DNA of 64,000 bases from Mucilaginibacter robiniae (GCF_012849215.1 NZ_CP051682.1:2542001-2606000), one strand, 5' to 3'. Shown: positions 9,114 to 18,308, counted from the first letter of the stretch. Numbers and translations are program-made. The notes: generated from the sequence alone by a model not told the origin.

Positions 9114-10796
9114 ATGAAGCAAAATCCTATTAATGCGCAAACCTGGTTCTGGCTGTTCTTTTCGGTTCTGGTAGCTTATGTATTTGGCCTTTTTGTGCCA
9201 CTCATGAATGAGGATGCTTCGCACCATGCCAATATAGCTTTGCACATGGTACAACACCATGATTATGTAAACCTGGTAGATGATTTAGGTAAAGATTACT
9301 TGGATAAGCCTCATTTGCATTTCTGGTTGTCGGCTTTGTCATTCAATATTTTCGGGGTAAATACCCTCGCTTATAAAATACCGGCTTTACTAGTTACCCT
9401 GCTGGGGGTATTTGCTACGTTTGGCTTAGCTAAACGCTTATATGATACACAAACCGGCCTGTTAGCCGCCCTGATGTATGCCACTGCACAAGCCCAGTTT
9501 TTAGCCAACAATGATGTGCGGATGGATGCCCTGCTAACCGGCAGCATTGCCTTTGCTACCTGGCAACTGGTAGAGGCTTCTTATACCCAACGCTGGTACC
9601 ATTATGTATTGGGAGCATTAGGCTTAGCTATGGGTTTTACTACGAAAGGCATGATCGGCTTTGTAATGCCTTGTGTAGCCCTGTTTCTCTTATTGTTGTA
9701 TCAGCGTAACTGGCAGCGTATGTTTGATTGGCGATGGCTGGTAGTAGGTGTGTTGTGGGCAATCTTTATCAGCCCCTGTGTATATTGTTATTACTTGCAG
9801 TATGATTTGCATCCCGAAAAAGTAGTACGCAACATGCGGCATGTATCGGGCGTAAAATTCATTTTATGGTCGCAAAATTTTGAGAGGTTGGAAGGTAAGC
9901 ATTGGGGTAAAGGTCATAAAGATTATTTCTTTTTCTTTCACACTACTTTATGGGCCTTTCTGCCTTGGTGCCTGCTCACGTATATTGCCTTTTTTGACAG
10001 AGCAGCTTTTTTTATCAAAAATCGTTTCCGTTATTTCAGGTCGGCTGAGTTTTTAACCGTAGGTACGATCATTATCATATTTGCTATTATTTCTTCATCG
10101 GGCTACCAGTTACCGCATTACCTGAACGTGCTTTTTCCATTCTTCGGTATCATAACGGCTGGGCAGCTTATGCTGAAATGGCAGCAAAGCCAGGATCAAA
10201 CTTTAGTTAATTACCAGCGGGTACAGTATTTCACCATTAGCGTAGTCGGTATTATATTAATACTGCTCAACTTCTGGTGTTTTCCTAACCGTTTTTGGAT
10301 GGTAGGTATAGTAGCTATAGTGATGCTGGCTGCTATAATTTATACGTTAGTTATTGAAAGAACAACCATTGTTAGGTTAGTGGTGGTATCGGCATTAATG
10401 GCGGCATTAACTAATGTGTTGTTGAACGGAAACGTTTATCAGCAATTGTTACGCTACCAGAGTGGTATTGGGTTGGCGCAGATAGTAAACCATCAGCACA
10501 TTCCCACAGAAAGTATTTACGGTTACCAAGAACACAGCTCGGCATTTAACTTTTATACTCAACACCAAACGCATTATACCGGTATTGATGAAATTAAAGC
10601 CCGACGAGCTAAAGGAGAGACCGTTTGGGTGTTAACTACAGCCGAAGCTAAAGCGCAGCTTCAGCAAGCGGGCTTACAGTTTGATGCTAGTTATCATGAT
10701 TTAAACTACGGCATTACCCGCCTTACCGGCAGGTTCCTGAACCCGACTACACGTTATCAAGTATGTACTACTGATTACTTGGTGAAGATTAAATAG
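9114..10796 (+). CDS. GT-C fold glycosyltransferase, family 39 / ArnT-like
   Basis: 560 residues with about 10-12 hydrophobic helices. After TM1 there is an acidic motif in the first periplasmic loop (LMNEDASHHANIALHM) and then KDYLDKPHLHFWLSALSFNIFG. This matches the ArnT/PMT signature of an acidic catalytic loop followed by Y-x-KPPL-x-x-W. Such enzymes use polyprenyl-phosphate sugars to glycosylate lipid A or proteins on the periplasmic side. The standard KPP is KPH here, a conservative departure. It stands alone, transcribed toward the DUF4407 gene. Donor and acceptor are not predictable from context. Confidence 0.85.
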   Translation: MKQNPINAQTWFWLFFSVLVAYVFGLFVPLMNEDASHHANIALHMVQHHDYVNLVDDLGKDYLDKPHLHFWLSALSFNIFGVNTLAYKIPALLVTLLGVFATFGLAKRLYDTQTGLLAALMYATAQAQFLANNDVRMDALLTGSIAFATWQLVEASYTQRWYHYVLGALGLAMGFTTKGMIGFVMPCVALFLLLLYQRNWQRMFDWRWLVVGVLWAIFISPCVYCYYLQYDLHPEKVVRNMRHVSGVKFILWSQNFERLEGKHWGKGHKDYFFFFHTTLWAFLPWCLLTYIAFFDRAAFFIKNRFRYFRSAEFLTVGTIIIIFAIISSSGYQLPHYLNVLFPFFGIITAGQLMLKWQQSQDQTLVNYQRVQYFTISVVGIILILLNFWCFPNRFWMVGIVAIVMLAAIIYTLVIERTTIVRLVVVSALMAALTNVLLNGNVYQQLLRYQSGIGLAQIVNHQHIPTESIYGYQEHSSAFNFYTQHQTHYTGIDEIKARRAKGETVWVLTTAEAKAQLQQAGLQFDASYHDLNYGITRLTGRFLNPTTRYQVCTTDYLVKIK

Positions 10797-10874
10797 TGTT
10801 AGATAAGTTAAATAGCATTAGCAAGCGGCATCAATTGATAATATCTTACTTGTCATTGCTACTCAAACTAAAAC

Positions 10875-11993
10875 CTACTCATAGCTATGGCGTTCAAAAT
10901 CATAGTCAGATTGAGCGGTAATGATTTTTTTGCGCTTTACTACATCAGTATCTAACTGATGATCAAATACCTGATCGGTTAAAGACATCTCCCGGTCTTT
11001 ATCCCGGTCGGCAAAGTGAATTTCAGCTTCCGATAAGCGGGCCAAAGCCACATCATACGGCCCTTTAGGCGACATCAGTTTTACAAATACCGGTAAGCAC
11101 TCGAATAAGATAAACAAATAGCCTATAAAAGATTGCGCTAAGTAAGTATCTAAATCTTTCGTACCATCCTGCCTGAAGGCTAGTTGCCCCAATGCCCAGT
11201 TACGATCGGCAAAGCCGGCTATGTTTGCCAGGCTGTCCAGCTGTTCATTGGTAAACAAGCGCGTATTATTCAAACCTTCAAAGTCTTTACGTTGTGCCAG
11301 GTACTGGTCCATCTTGCCAATATCGTCTGTTACAGTTTTCAGACGGGCTTCTTTTTCCTGTAAAATGATTTCCTTTTGCTTGGCATAAGTACCATAACCA
11401 GCTAATCCCGAGGTTTGGTCAGTTTTGCTGCCGAATACTTCTTCGTTCAATTGTACCCTTGAACGGTTAATGTCACGCTCCAATGAATCTTTTTCTCTTT
11501 TCAGATCATTGTTCTTGGTCATTTCCATGGTGTACTTCTGCGTGTAAGTTTTTTGCAGCGTATCTATCTTCCGGTTCTGACCTTTTAGGTAAGCAGTTTT
11601 TAGCTTTTCACGTATTTCTTTATCAAAAATTTTCAGCTCCAACGGACGCGAAATCACAATACCAATCATGATAGCCAGCAAAATACGCGGGGAAGCCTGT
11701 AAGATTTGTTGGTTGGTGGTGCCTTGCTTGTTGATGCTCGATACAATGTACCGGTCCATATTAAAAATAGCTAATCCCCAAATCAGGCCAAACAGTACAG
11801 CAAATACAACGGCCAGTGCGCTGCCGCTAAACACAAAGTACATAGCATAGCCGCCCGCTAAACAGGCAAACAATGCGGTAAAAAATATGGTAGCCCCGAT
11901 GCCAACGTACTTATTATGTTCTAACGGATACTTCTTGAGTGTATCAATATGTGCCCCGGAACAGAACCAGAAAAAACGGGTTATTTTTCTCAT
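10875..11993 (-). CDS. DUF4407 domain-containing membrane protein
   Basis: 372 residues from the ATG at 11993. The frame extends to 12215, but that would overlap the divergent rhodanese gene and its promoter. The start MRKITRFFWFCSGAH is typical of the DUF4407 family. Two TM helices (about 35-85) are followed by NMDRYIVSS, a third TM with an SRPLELKIFDKEI segment, and a long charged coiled coil (about 130-235). A last TM (SFIGYLFILFECLPVFVKLMSP) and a short cytoplasmic tail complete it. The function of DUF4407 is not established. Family match is confident, role unknown. Confidence 0.85.
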   Translation of the reverse strand: MRKITRFFWFCSGAHIDTLKKYPLEHNKYVGIGATIFFTALFACLAGGYAMYFVFSGSALAVVFAVLFGLIWGLAIFNMDRYIVSSINKQGTTNQQILQASPRILLAIMIGIVISRPLELKIFDKEIREKLKTAYLKGQNRKIDTLQKTYTQKYTMEMTKNNDLKREKDSLERDINRSRVQLNEEVFGSKTDQTSGLAGYGTYAKQKEIILQEKEARLKTVTDDIGKMDQYLAQRKDFEGLNNTRLFTNEQLDSLANIAGFADRNWALGQLAFRQDGTKDLDTYLAQSFIGYLFILFECLPVFVKLMSPKGPYDVALARLSEAEIHFADRDKDREMSLTDQVFDHQLDTDVVKRKKIITAQSDYDFERHSYE

Positions 11994-12095
11994 CAATACT
12001 AATTTACAATAATGGAGGTAAACTCCTAAGTAAAACGCCGCTGTAGGGGGATTGTTACAGTAACTTGACGTAATATTTATGTAGTATAAAATAGC

Positions 12096-12103
12096 TAACT
12101 TTG
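12096..12103 (+). promoter_or_regulatory. -7 promoter element for the rhodanese gene
   Basis: TAACTTTG fits the Bacteroidota TAnnTTTG element and lies 19 bases before the ATG at 12123. No good TTTG -33 box is seen at the usual distance; TTTA at 12076-12079 is the nearest candidate. Confidence 0.45.
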
Positions 12104-12122
12104 CAGCGTAATTTAACTTGTA

Positions 12123-12437
12123 ATGAAAGAGATAACAGTAGAAGACCTGAAAAAAATGCGCGATAAAGGTGAGGATTTTCAGCTGGTGGATGTGCGTGAG
12201 GATTTTGAATATCAAATGTCAAACCTGGATGGTGAGTTAATACCATTAGGTGGCATTTTAATTGAGGCTGGCAAAATTGATAAAAACAAGCCGGTAGTAG
12301 TAATGTGCCGCAGTGGCAAACGCAGCGCTATGGCTATTATGCAGCTGGAGCAGCAGGGCTTTACCAACCTGTACAACCTAAAAGGCGGCATTTTGGCTTG
12401 GGCCGATCAGATTGACCCGACCATAAGCGTGTATTAA
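12123..12437 (+). CDS. rhodanese-like domain protein
   Basis: 104 residues, a single rhodanese domain. The active-site loop is VVMCRSGKRSA with the catalytic cysteine intact, preceded by LVDVREDFEYQ, the usual first rhodanese motif. The C-terminal NLKGGILAWADQID matches the conserved end. No signal peptide, so cytoplasmic. Small GlpE-type rhodaneses transfer sulfane sulfur to cyanide or thiols; the physiological acceptor is unknown. The next small membrane-protein gene starts 4 bases after the stop, so they are co-transcribed. Confidence 0.92.
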   Translation: MKEITVEDLKKMRDKGEDFQLVDVREDFEYQMSNLDGELIPLGGILIEAGKIDKNKPVVVMCRSGKRSAMAIMQLEQQGFTNLYNLKGGILAWADQIDPTISVY

Positions 12438-12441
12438 GGTT

Positions 12442-12636
12442 ATGAAGCTTAAAATGTTGCTGAATGTATTGTACACCATTGGTGTAGTACTCAGCTTATA
12501 TACTATTTACTGGGGGGCTACTCACCAACGCTATGAGTTTGTTATGGGAGCGGTATTTATAGGCGGCATACTAATTATGCTGAAAATAAAACTGTTAAAA
12601 GAAGTTAGAGCGATGGAAAACCCAGTTAAAAAATAG
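12442..12636 (+). CDS. small two-helix membrane protein (possibly DUF6358)
   Basis: 64 residues with two hydrophobic helices (about 5-24 and 33-50) separated by the short polar turn ATHQRYEF, and a basic C-terminal tail (KIKLLKEVRAMENPVKK). It lies 4 bases downstream of the rhodanese gene. Small proteins of this shape are conserved in Sphingobacteriaceae. I recall the name DUF6358 for them but cannot confirm it here. No catalytic motif; function unknown. Confidence 0.75.
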   Translation: MKLKMLLNVLYTIGVVLSLYTIYWGATHQRYEFVMGAVFIGGILIMLKIKLLKEVRAMENPVKK

Positions 12637-12676
12637 GGGTATATATTAAATAAAGTAACGGCAAAAGCTACAGCAG

Positions 12677-12811
12677 CTATTTTGTAGTGGTTTTTGTCGT
12701 TACTTTATTCCAAGCATTTGTAAAGCCTTTTTTTACCTCCTGCCAGTGCAGAATTACTGCGATAAGCAGCAAAGTGGCTATAATTTTAACAATTGCGTTT
12801 TTGGCGTTCAT
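12677..12811 (-). CDS. 44-residue single-pass membrane protein
   Basis: A short frame on the minus strand from the ATG at 12811 to TAG at 12677. It has a basic N terminus (MNAKNAIVK), one hydrophobic helix (IIATLLLIAVIL, about 10-21) and an amphipathic basic tail with EVKKGFTNAWNKV, ending in Thr/Lys repeats. The composition is protein-like for a small inner membrane protein. It begins 45 bases after the end of the dipeptide epimerase gene on the same strand, so it could be the second gene of that operon. No family recognised; the GF-x-x-AW motif could be used to search for homologues. Confidence 0.55.
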   Translation of the reverse strand: MNAKNAIVKIIATLLLIAVILHWQEVKKGFTNAWNKVTTKTTTK

Positions 12812-12855
12812 CGTTCAAACTTTTAAAGGGATAGGTAACTATCAATGATTACACA

Positions 12856-13866
12856 TTATATTGATAATCCTAGTCCGGGCATTCGGTTTAATATCCATTT
12901 ACCATTCTCAAAGCCCGGTGTTTGAAAAGGGTTGTTGCTAATTAAAAAAGGTCCGTCCAGATCGGCCCAGTCACATTGTGGCGCCAGAGCTGCGGCAGCC
13001 AAGGTAGCGCAACTGGTTTCACTCATGCAGCCAATTAGTATTTTTAAGCCCATTTTACGACATTGATCAATCATTAGTTTCGCTTCATGCATCCCTGCCG
13101 ATTTCATGAGCTTGATATTAATGCCATGATAAATTCCCTGCGCGCGTTCCACATCAGCTAAACGTTGCACGGCTTCATCGCCAATAATGGGTATAGGGCT
13201 TCGTTCAGTAAGCCATGCATTACTATCCGGGTCGGTTTTGAGCATAGGTTGTTCAATTAGCTGTACGTTTTGCTCCTGCAGCCAATAAATGAAATCTAAG
13301 CTCTGCTGTCTATCGATCCAGCCTTGGTTGGCATCTACATACAAAGGCACCTTAGTAAGCTGGCGTATCATTTTAATTAACTGCTGATCATTCTGACTCC
13401 CTAATTTTACCTTAATTACCTTCATGCCTATAGCTTCCTGCACTTTTTGTGCAATTACCTCAGGTGTATCCATGCCGATGGTTAAGCTGGTTACCGGCAT
13501 GTGATCGGGCTGGCTGCCTAATAGTTGCCAGCAGGATTGCTGGCTTATTTTGCCATCCAAATCATGCAAAGCAATATCTATAGCCGCTTTAATGGCTGGG
13601 TTGCCCGGTTCAAGATTGTCAAGGTAGGCTGTAATTGCCGTATAGTTGAACGGATATTGAAACTGCGAAACATCTACCCGGTTTAAAAAAGCAGTAGCCG
13701 AAGCAAAGCTTTCGCCCATATAAGGCACCATGGAGGCTTCGCCATAACCTGTAAACCCTTCGTGCTCCAATTGCAGCAGTATTACCGGGGTGGATGTGCG
13801 CGAAAAGCGGGCTATGGTAAACCGATGTTTTAGTTGAAGTTCCAGCCGTGTGAATGTCAGTTTCAT
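12856..13866 (-). CDS. dipeptide epimerase (L-Ala-D/L-Glu epimerase type), enolase superfamily
   Basis: 336 residues from the ATG at 13866. The frame is open to 13917, but MKLTFTRLEL is the normal family start. Enolase/MR_MLE landmarks are in order: KVIKVKLG (the K-x-K acid/base pair), YVDANQGW (first metal Asp), LIEQPM (metal Glu), PIIGDEAV (metal Asp), INIKLMKSAG (opposite-face Lys), and IGCMSET and DLDGP near the end, which are typical of the AE epimerase subgroup. It inverts dipeptides such as L-Ala-D-Glu from murein breakdown so they can be hydrolysed. Cytoplasmic. The subgroup call is strong; exact dipeptide preference is not readable. Confidence 0.92.
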   Translation of the reverse strand: MKLTFTRLELQLKHRFTIARFSRTSTPVILLQLEHEGFTGYGEASMVPYMGESFASATAFLNRVDVSQFQYPFNYTAITAYLDNLEPGNPAIKAAIDIALHDLDGKISQQSCWQLLGSQPDHMPVTSLTIGMDTPEVIAQKVQEAIGMKVIKVKLGSQNDQQLIKMIRQLTKVPLYVDANQGWIDRQQSLDFIYWLQEQNVQLIEQPMLKTDPDSNAWLTERSPIPIIGDEAVQRLADVERAQGIYHGINIKLMKSAGMHEAKLMIDQCRKMGLKILIGCMSETSCATLAAAALAPQCDWADLDGPFLISNNPFQTPGFENGKWILNRMPGLGLSI

Positions 13867-13940
13867 ATCAAAAATTAAAGCTAAGGAATTTACAGCACTA
13901 AAAAGCCTGCCTTGCACAAAGGGCTTTCATAAAGGCTGTG

Positions 13941-13948
13941 TATCTTTG
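13941..13948 (+). promoter_or_regulatory. -7 promoter element for the unknown 329-residue protein
   Basis: TATCTTTG matches TAnnTTTG and ends 7 bases before the ATG at 13956. It lies inside the frame that could open at a GTG at 13938, which argues that 13956 is the true start. No clear -33 TTTG is seen. Confidence 0.5.
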
Positions 13949-13955
13949 CCGGCCT

Positions 13956-14945
13956 ATGTCGCCCAGTATTTACAACCCGTTTACCCGTCTTAACTTTAGC
14001 AATCGTACCTGTTTTTTAACCGGACAGGCTTTAACTTCCGAAGAAGAGAAAGTACAAGTATTTCCAGCCTGGTTAATGAGCCGTTACCATCTGGAAGATA
14101 AGGTAATTAAGCTACTGGATGAAAATTACGTGGGCTACAAAGACCTGAAAGTGCCTTGTGCTGCCAGTGTAAATGAACAATACCTAATTCCGTTAGAAAA
14201 TACAGTAGCTAATGCTTTTGACCAAGGGTATGAGGCAGTAAGAGAGCTGGATGAAACTATATTGTTTCAGTGGGCAGGCAAGTTACTGTACGGCATTATT
14301 TTTAATGAAATGCAGGCTGGCATACGCCAGCAACATGCACAAGGCGAAGGTTTCAATATATCGCAGGCTTTAATTCACAAGTTCAGCCATTTGCACCTCA
14401 TGCTGCAAAGCATCAATTTGCCTTTAACATTTGAAGATTTTAAGCCCTTTAGTTTGTTCTTATTTAAGGTGAATAATCCAGAAAATGAGTTTGCTTACCG
14501 CGATGAAATCAATACACTAACCTTTTCTATCCGCGTTCAGGATTTCGGATTAATTATCTGTTTACAGGATAACGGCGCTAACCGGCGCTACCACAAAGAA
14601 TTACTGGAGCAAGTAAGTGGTGATACTTTGCACCCAATACAATTTGAGGAAATATGCGCACGCGTATTCTACTCGGCTTATCTGTTTAACCGTTTGCCTG
14701 AATATGATGTTTTACCGGTAGGTGATGAGATCTACATTGAATCAATGCCCCTGCGCGGTATGAGCAGCAAGCCTACCTTTGATGATTGGATGGGGAAAAC
14801 TTATGGGCAGGTGCTGGAAAATTTTTGGAAAAAGTGGGGCTTGCTGCTGTTTGAAATTATCAAAAATCCAGATCATCCGATGAGTTTTTTATTTACTCGG
14901 GATGGGCAAAAAATTAGTGCTGCAAGTATTGATTTACCTTTGTAA
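13956..14945 (+). CDS. conserved-looking protein of unknown function (329 aa)
   Basis: 329 residues starting MSPSIYNPF, chosen over an upstream GTG that overlaps the promoter. No signal peptide or TM helix, so cytoplasmic. The N-terminal NRTCFLTGQ...VFPAWLMSRYHL resembles the entry strand of small zinc or HNH-like modules (C-x-x-TG), but only one such half-site is seen, so no nuclease call is made. The middle is helical (KLLYGIIFNEMQ; HKFSHLHLMLQSI), followed by a beta-rich segment (EINTLTFSIRVQDFGLIICLQD) and W-rich helices near the C terminus. It stands alone between a divergent epimerase and an AraC-type regulator. I do not recognise the family. Confidence 0.7.
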   Translation: MSPSIYNPFTRLNFSNRTCFLTGQALTSEEEKVQVFPAWLMSRYHLEDKVIKLLDENYVGYKDLKVPCAASVNEQYLIPLENTVANAFDQGYEAVRELDETILFQWAGKLLYGIIFNEMQAGIRQQHAQGEGFNISQALIHKFSHLHLMLQSINLPLTFEDFKPFSLFLFKVNNPENEFAYRDEINTLTFSIRVQDFGLIICLQDNGANRRYHKELLEQVSGDTLHPIQFEEICARVFYSAYLFNRLPEYDVLPVGDEIYIESMPLRGMSSKPTFDDWMGKTYGQVLENFWKKWGLLLFEIIKNPDHPMSFLFTRDGQKISAASIDLPL

Positions 14946-14985
14946 AGCGTGCTTTTGTTAATTACTTAATTAGTAATTTGGCTTT

Positions 14986-15909
14986 ATGACAAGGAGTTTT
15001 CCAATGGTAAAGCCTGATTGCAGAAAAAGAGTAAACCAAGCAATACAACATATTGACTCCAACCTGGATCAGGAGCTATCCTTGGCTACGGTGTCCAAAA
15101 CGGCCTGTTATTCTCCTTTCCATTTTCACCGGGTGTTTTCGGTTGTTACGCAAGAACCACTGAATGCTTATATTAACCGTAGGCGAGTTGAAAAGGCCGC
15201 CTCTGTGTTGATGCGGCAAAAGCAGGTGCCTATTACCGAAATAGCTTTTGCTTACGGTTTTAACAGCAACTCATCATTTACCAGAGCGTTTAAAAAGTTT
15301 TATGGCTTAAGTCCGGTGCATTTTCGTAATGCTTGTTCAAGCCGGTTTAGTAAGGTTAAGAAGATATATAGCAAGAATGGGCAAGTTTCGGTGGTTTTTG
15401 AACAAGATATTTGCAGTAATCTTCAACTTATAAAAGGAGTGAATGTGAATGCAAATATTGAAGTAAAAGAAATGCCCACAATGCACTTGGCCTGTATCAA
15501 CCACATTGGGCACGACTATATTGATGATGCTTTTAGCCGTTTGCTAGCCTGGGCTGAGCCCAAAGGCTTGTTGAATAAACCGGATGTGAAAATGCTTACC
15601 ATTTTCCATGATAGCTTTAAGATAACGGCGCCGGACAAAATCAGGATTAGTGCCTGTTTGTTGGTTGACCAGCCATTAGCAACAGAAAGCGAAGTAAGCT
15701 TAATAACTCTGGCGAAAAGCAAATGCGTAGTTGGTTATTTTGAAATACCGGGTGATGAATTTGCCAGCACTTGGAGCAAGCTGTTTGTTTGGCTTAACAA
15801 ACAAGGTTACCAGGTAGCCGGCCAAAACTGCTTTCAAATTCATCATAATAACTATCGTACACATCCCGAAAATAAGTTCATAGTCGATTTGTGTATTCCA
15901 GTTAGGTAA
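14986..15909 (+). CDS. AraC family regulator with GyrI-like effector-binding domain
   Basis: 307 residues. Residues about 8-108 form the double helix-turn-helix AraC DNA-binding domain, with the signature ITEIAFAYGFNSNSSFTRAFKKFYGLSPVHFR split across the second helix-turn-helix. Residues about 155-305 form a GyrI-like/SoxS-Rob type ligand-binding domain (TMHLACINHIGHDY; KCVVGYFEIPGDEFASTWSKLFVWL). Rob/MarA-like proteins with this layout sense small hydrophobic compounds. A TTTG (14954-14957) and TAATTTG (14974-14980, one base short of consensus) precede the ATG. Target genes are unknown; it is transcribed alone. Confidence 0.92.
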   Translation: MTRSFPMVKPDCRKRVNQAIQHIDSNLDQELSLATVSKTACYSPFHFHRVFSVVTQEPLNAYINRRRVEKAASVLMRQKQVPITEIAFAYGFNSNSSFTRAFKKFYGLSPVHFRNACSSRFSKVKKIYSKNGQVSVVFEQDICSNLQLIKGVNVNANIEVKEMPTMHLACINHIGHDYIDDAFSRLLAWAEPKGLLNKPDVKMLTIFHDSFKITAPDKIRISACLLVDQPLATESEVSLITLAKSKCVVGYFEIPGDEFASTWSKLFVWLNKQGYQVAGQNCFQIHHNNYRTHPENKFIVDLCIPVR

Positions 15910-15926
15910 AGTAACCTTTATCCGTA

Positions 15927-16550
15927 TTAATGGCCTATCGCGGTTTTAACTTGCTGCAAAAATAGATTAATTACCTGGTGGTTGAGCAATACGGTAATTA
16001 CCAAGCCGCTTAAAGCACCATAAAAGTGGGCATCATGGTTAACGGCATCATGCGAAGTGCGTGAAGCGTACACACAATAAATCAGGTACAATACGCCATA
16101 AATAATAGCCGGAATGCCAAAAGGTATGGGGAAAATATAGATAGAATTAAACGGAATAAACAGAATAGAACTAAATACCACAGCGCTAATAGCACCTGAT
16201 GCTCCTAAGCTGTAATACCGATATTCGTCTTTATGCTTATACACGGAAGGCATATCACTCAATAAAATACTGGCTATGTAAAGTATGGCAAACTGCCAGT
16301 GACCTAATAATCTCTCCAAGTCAAAAGCAAAGAAGAAATAAGAAAACATGTTGAAGATCAGGTGTGTCCAATCTACATGGATAAGTCCGCTGGTTAATAT
16401 GGTCCAAATCTGTTTGCCGCGATAAACGCTGTAAGGATGCAGCGCCATGTTGCGATAGGCTGTATCGTTTGAGAAAGCATAAAGCGTAGTCGCAATGGTG
16501 ATGGCAAATATGGCTGAGGCTACCGGAGCCTGTAATAAGTACTCTTCCAT
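15927..16550 (-). CDS. rhomboid family intramembrane serine protease
   Basis: 207 residues with six TM helices. The catalytic dyad is intact: Ser118 in GASGAISA and His175 in the last helix (HFYGALSG). The conserved loop with WTHLIFNMFSYFFF at about 61-74 matches the rhomboid H-x-x-x-N region. It cleaves TM segments of membrane proteins within the inner membrane. Its ATG directly abuts the stop of the upstream M14 peptidase gene with no gap, so the two are almost certainly one transcript. Substrate unknown. Confidence 0.93.
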   Translation of the reverse strand: MEEYLLQAPVASAIFAITIATTLYAFSNDTAYRNMALHPYSVYRGKQIWTILTSGLIHVDWTHLIFNMFSYFFFAFDLERLLGHWQFAILYIASILLSDMPSVYKHKDEYRYYSLGASGAISAVVFSSILFIPFNSIYIFPIPFGIPAIIYGVLYLIYCVYASRTSHDAVNHDAHFYGALSGLVITVLLNHQVINLFLQQVKTAIGH

Positions 16551-18290
16551 TTAATTTAAATCCAATTGAATGTCGGTTAATAAACGACCTACCGGATAGC
16601 GCAGATACGTTGGTTCGAAATAAGGTGAATGGTGATACACATACTCTAATTGTGCCGAAGCACTTTTGGCTAGCTGCGGGTTTTTAGCTTTTTCGTCATC
16701 CAGTTGTTTTTCCAGTTCAGGATGTTGTTTCAGATAAGTAGCCGCAATATCTTCAAACACATAATCAGAATAATGTTCTTTTTGACCTAGCATAGAATCA
16801 AAAAAGCCCCAGGCAAAGAATGAATCTACCCCTTGCGGTTCCAAAGTTTCCACTATATAACGATTAATAGGCTGGTTGGTATAGACCACGTAATCACCTT
16901 CATAAAACTTAATCGGCATGTTAGTTGGCGTCAGTTTAACATCGCTATGCAGGTAATGGCCTTCATACGGGCGGGGACTGGTTTTATAATCAGCAATGTA
17001 GTACATCTGCAAGCTTAAGGTAGTATCATGCTTTAAGCGGTGCATGGCAACCTTATTCAGCTTAAATAAATCAATAATTTTACCCCAAGCCTGTGGTACT
17101 ACATAGGCCGCAGGCTTATTGGCTGTGGCGGTTACTTTGTAAGTGTTGTAATATTTAATGTTTTTGGTGTAAGGTTTGTTGCGGTTGTAGTATAAACGTG
17201 GCAAGCCGCTAATATCACTGGGTTTGTGTCCGGCTTCATAACCTTTAAACTGGAGCATATCATATTTCGTCTCATCTAAATCCCAGTTTAAGGCAAAGGT
17301 TTTCTGCTGCTTTACTTGTGTGTCAACCTGCTGTTTTAACTGACCAATACGTTGAGCATCACGTTGGCAAATATCAATCAGGTGCTGCATAAAGTAGTAA
17401 GTGCTGTATACGCGCTTATCATACGGTTTCAGCATGTGCGTTTCGGTGATATAGCTGATAATATTATGCTGTGCCGTATAGCCGCTTGAAAAACGTGGTG
17501 TTTCCAGAAAAGCCACAATGCCCGAATCTGGCGTGCCTTTTTCACTCTCTACGTACGGAATCATCTCGTAACCGCTTTGAGCCATACGCTTGTACAGTTC
17601 GGGTGATAATACTTTAGCTGTATAATCGGCTAATATAGGGTTCTGCTTATCCTTTTGTGTTTCAATAAGCGTCATCACATACTGATAGTCGGCTCCATCA
17701 CTGGTATGATTATCCAGAAAAACTTCCGGTTGCCAGGCGTTCAATATTTGTATAAAAGCCAGTGCATTACGGCTATCCGCCTTGATAAAATCGCGGTTCA
17801 GGTCCAGGTTGCGGTAATTGCCCCGAAAACCATAAGCCCGCGGGCCATTCTGACTAATGCGCGACAGTCCACGATTCAGACAACCATCAATATTGTACAC
17901 CGCAATAAAGCAGACTACTACGTCTTTAGGCAACTTGTTATTTTTCAACAAATCTCGTATCAGCATCATGCTGGCATCAATACCTTCCGGTTCGCCAGGG
18001 TGTATACCATTGTTAATGAGAATTACACGCTTGTTTTGTTTTTTGATGAGGGATGGGTCAAAAACACGATCGCGCGATAGTACAGCTAGTGTTAAAGGTT
18101 TGCCTACATCAGTAGTGCCATAGTTAAATAACCTAAGCTGCGGGTATTGTTTAGCCAATTGGGGGTAGTAAGCCATTACCTGGGCGTAGGTAGCGGTGTA
18201 GTTATGGTCGGTACTGCGTTCAAAAGGCGTAAGCTGGGCATAAGCATGACCTGCCAGTGTAAGCAATAATACCAATAGAAGTTTTTTCAT
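16551..18290 (-). CDS. M14 family zinc carboxypeptidase, secreted
   Basis: 579 residues from the ATG at 18290. Seven upstream codons are open, but the signal peptide MKKLLLVLLLTLAGHAYAQ begins there. Zinc ligands are His97 and Glu100 in NNGIHPGEPEG, with the third histidine in FLDNHTSDGADYQY. NLDLNRDF supplies the substrate-binding Asn-Arg pair. This is the M14 carboxypeptidase fold, here with a long C-terminal region (about 300-579) of mixed strands typical of the larger Bacteroidota members. Likely periplasmic or secreted. It is co-transcribed with the rhomboid gene that starts at the very next base. Confidence 0.9.
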   Translation of the reverse strand: MKKLLLVLLLTLAGHAYAQLTPFERSTDHNYTATYAQVMAYYPQLAKQYPQLRLFNYGTTDVGKPLTLAVLSRDRVFDPSLIKKQNKRVILINNGIHPGEPEGIDASMMLIRDLLKNNKLPKDVVVCFIAVYNIDGCLNRGLSRISQNGPRAYGFRGNYRNLDLNRDFIKADSRNALAFIQILNAWQPEVFLDNHTSDGADYQYVMTLIETQKDKQNPILADYTAKVLSPELYKRMAQSGYEMIPYVESEKGTPDSGIVAFLETPRFSSGYTAQHNIISYITETHMLKPYDKRVYSTYYFMQHLIDICQRDAQRIGQLKQQVDTQVKQQKTFALNWDLDETKYDMLQFKGYEAGHKPSDISGLPRLYYNRNKPYTKNIKYYNTYKVTATANKPAAYVVPQAWGKIIDLFKLNKVAMHRLKHDTTLSLQMYYIADYKTSPRPYEGHYLHSDVKLTPTNMPIKFYEGDYVVYTNQPINRYIVETLEPQGVDSFFAWGFFDSMLGQKEHYSDYVFEDIAATYLKQHPELEKQLDDEKAKNPQLAKSASAQLEYVYHHSPYFEPTYLRYPVGRLLTDIQLDLN

Positions 18291-18308
18291 GCAGCTAAGG
18301 AGTTGTGG

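Noticed and set aside
11994..12215. Longer N terminus for the DUF4407 protein
   Set aside because: It would overlap the divergent rhodanese gene and its -7 element; the family start MRKITRFFW is at 11993.
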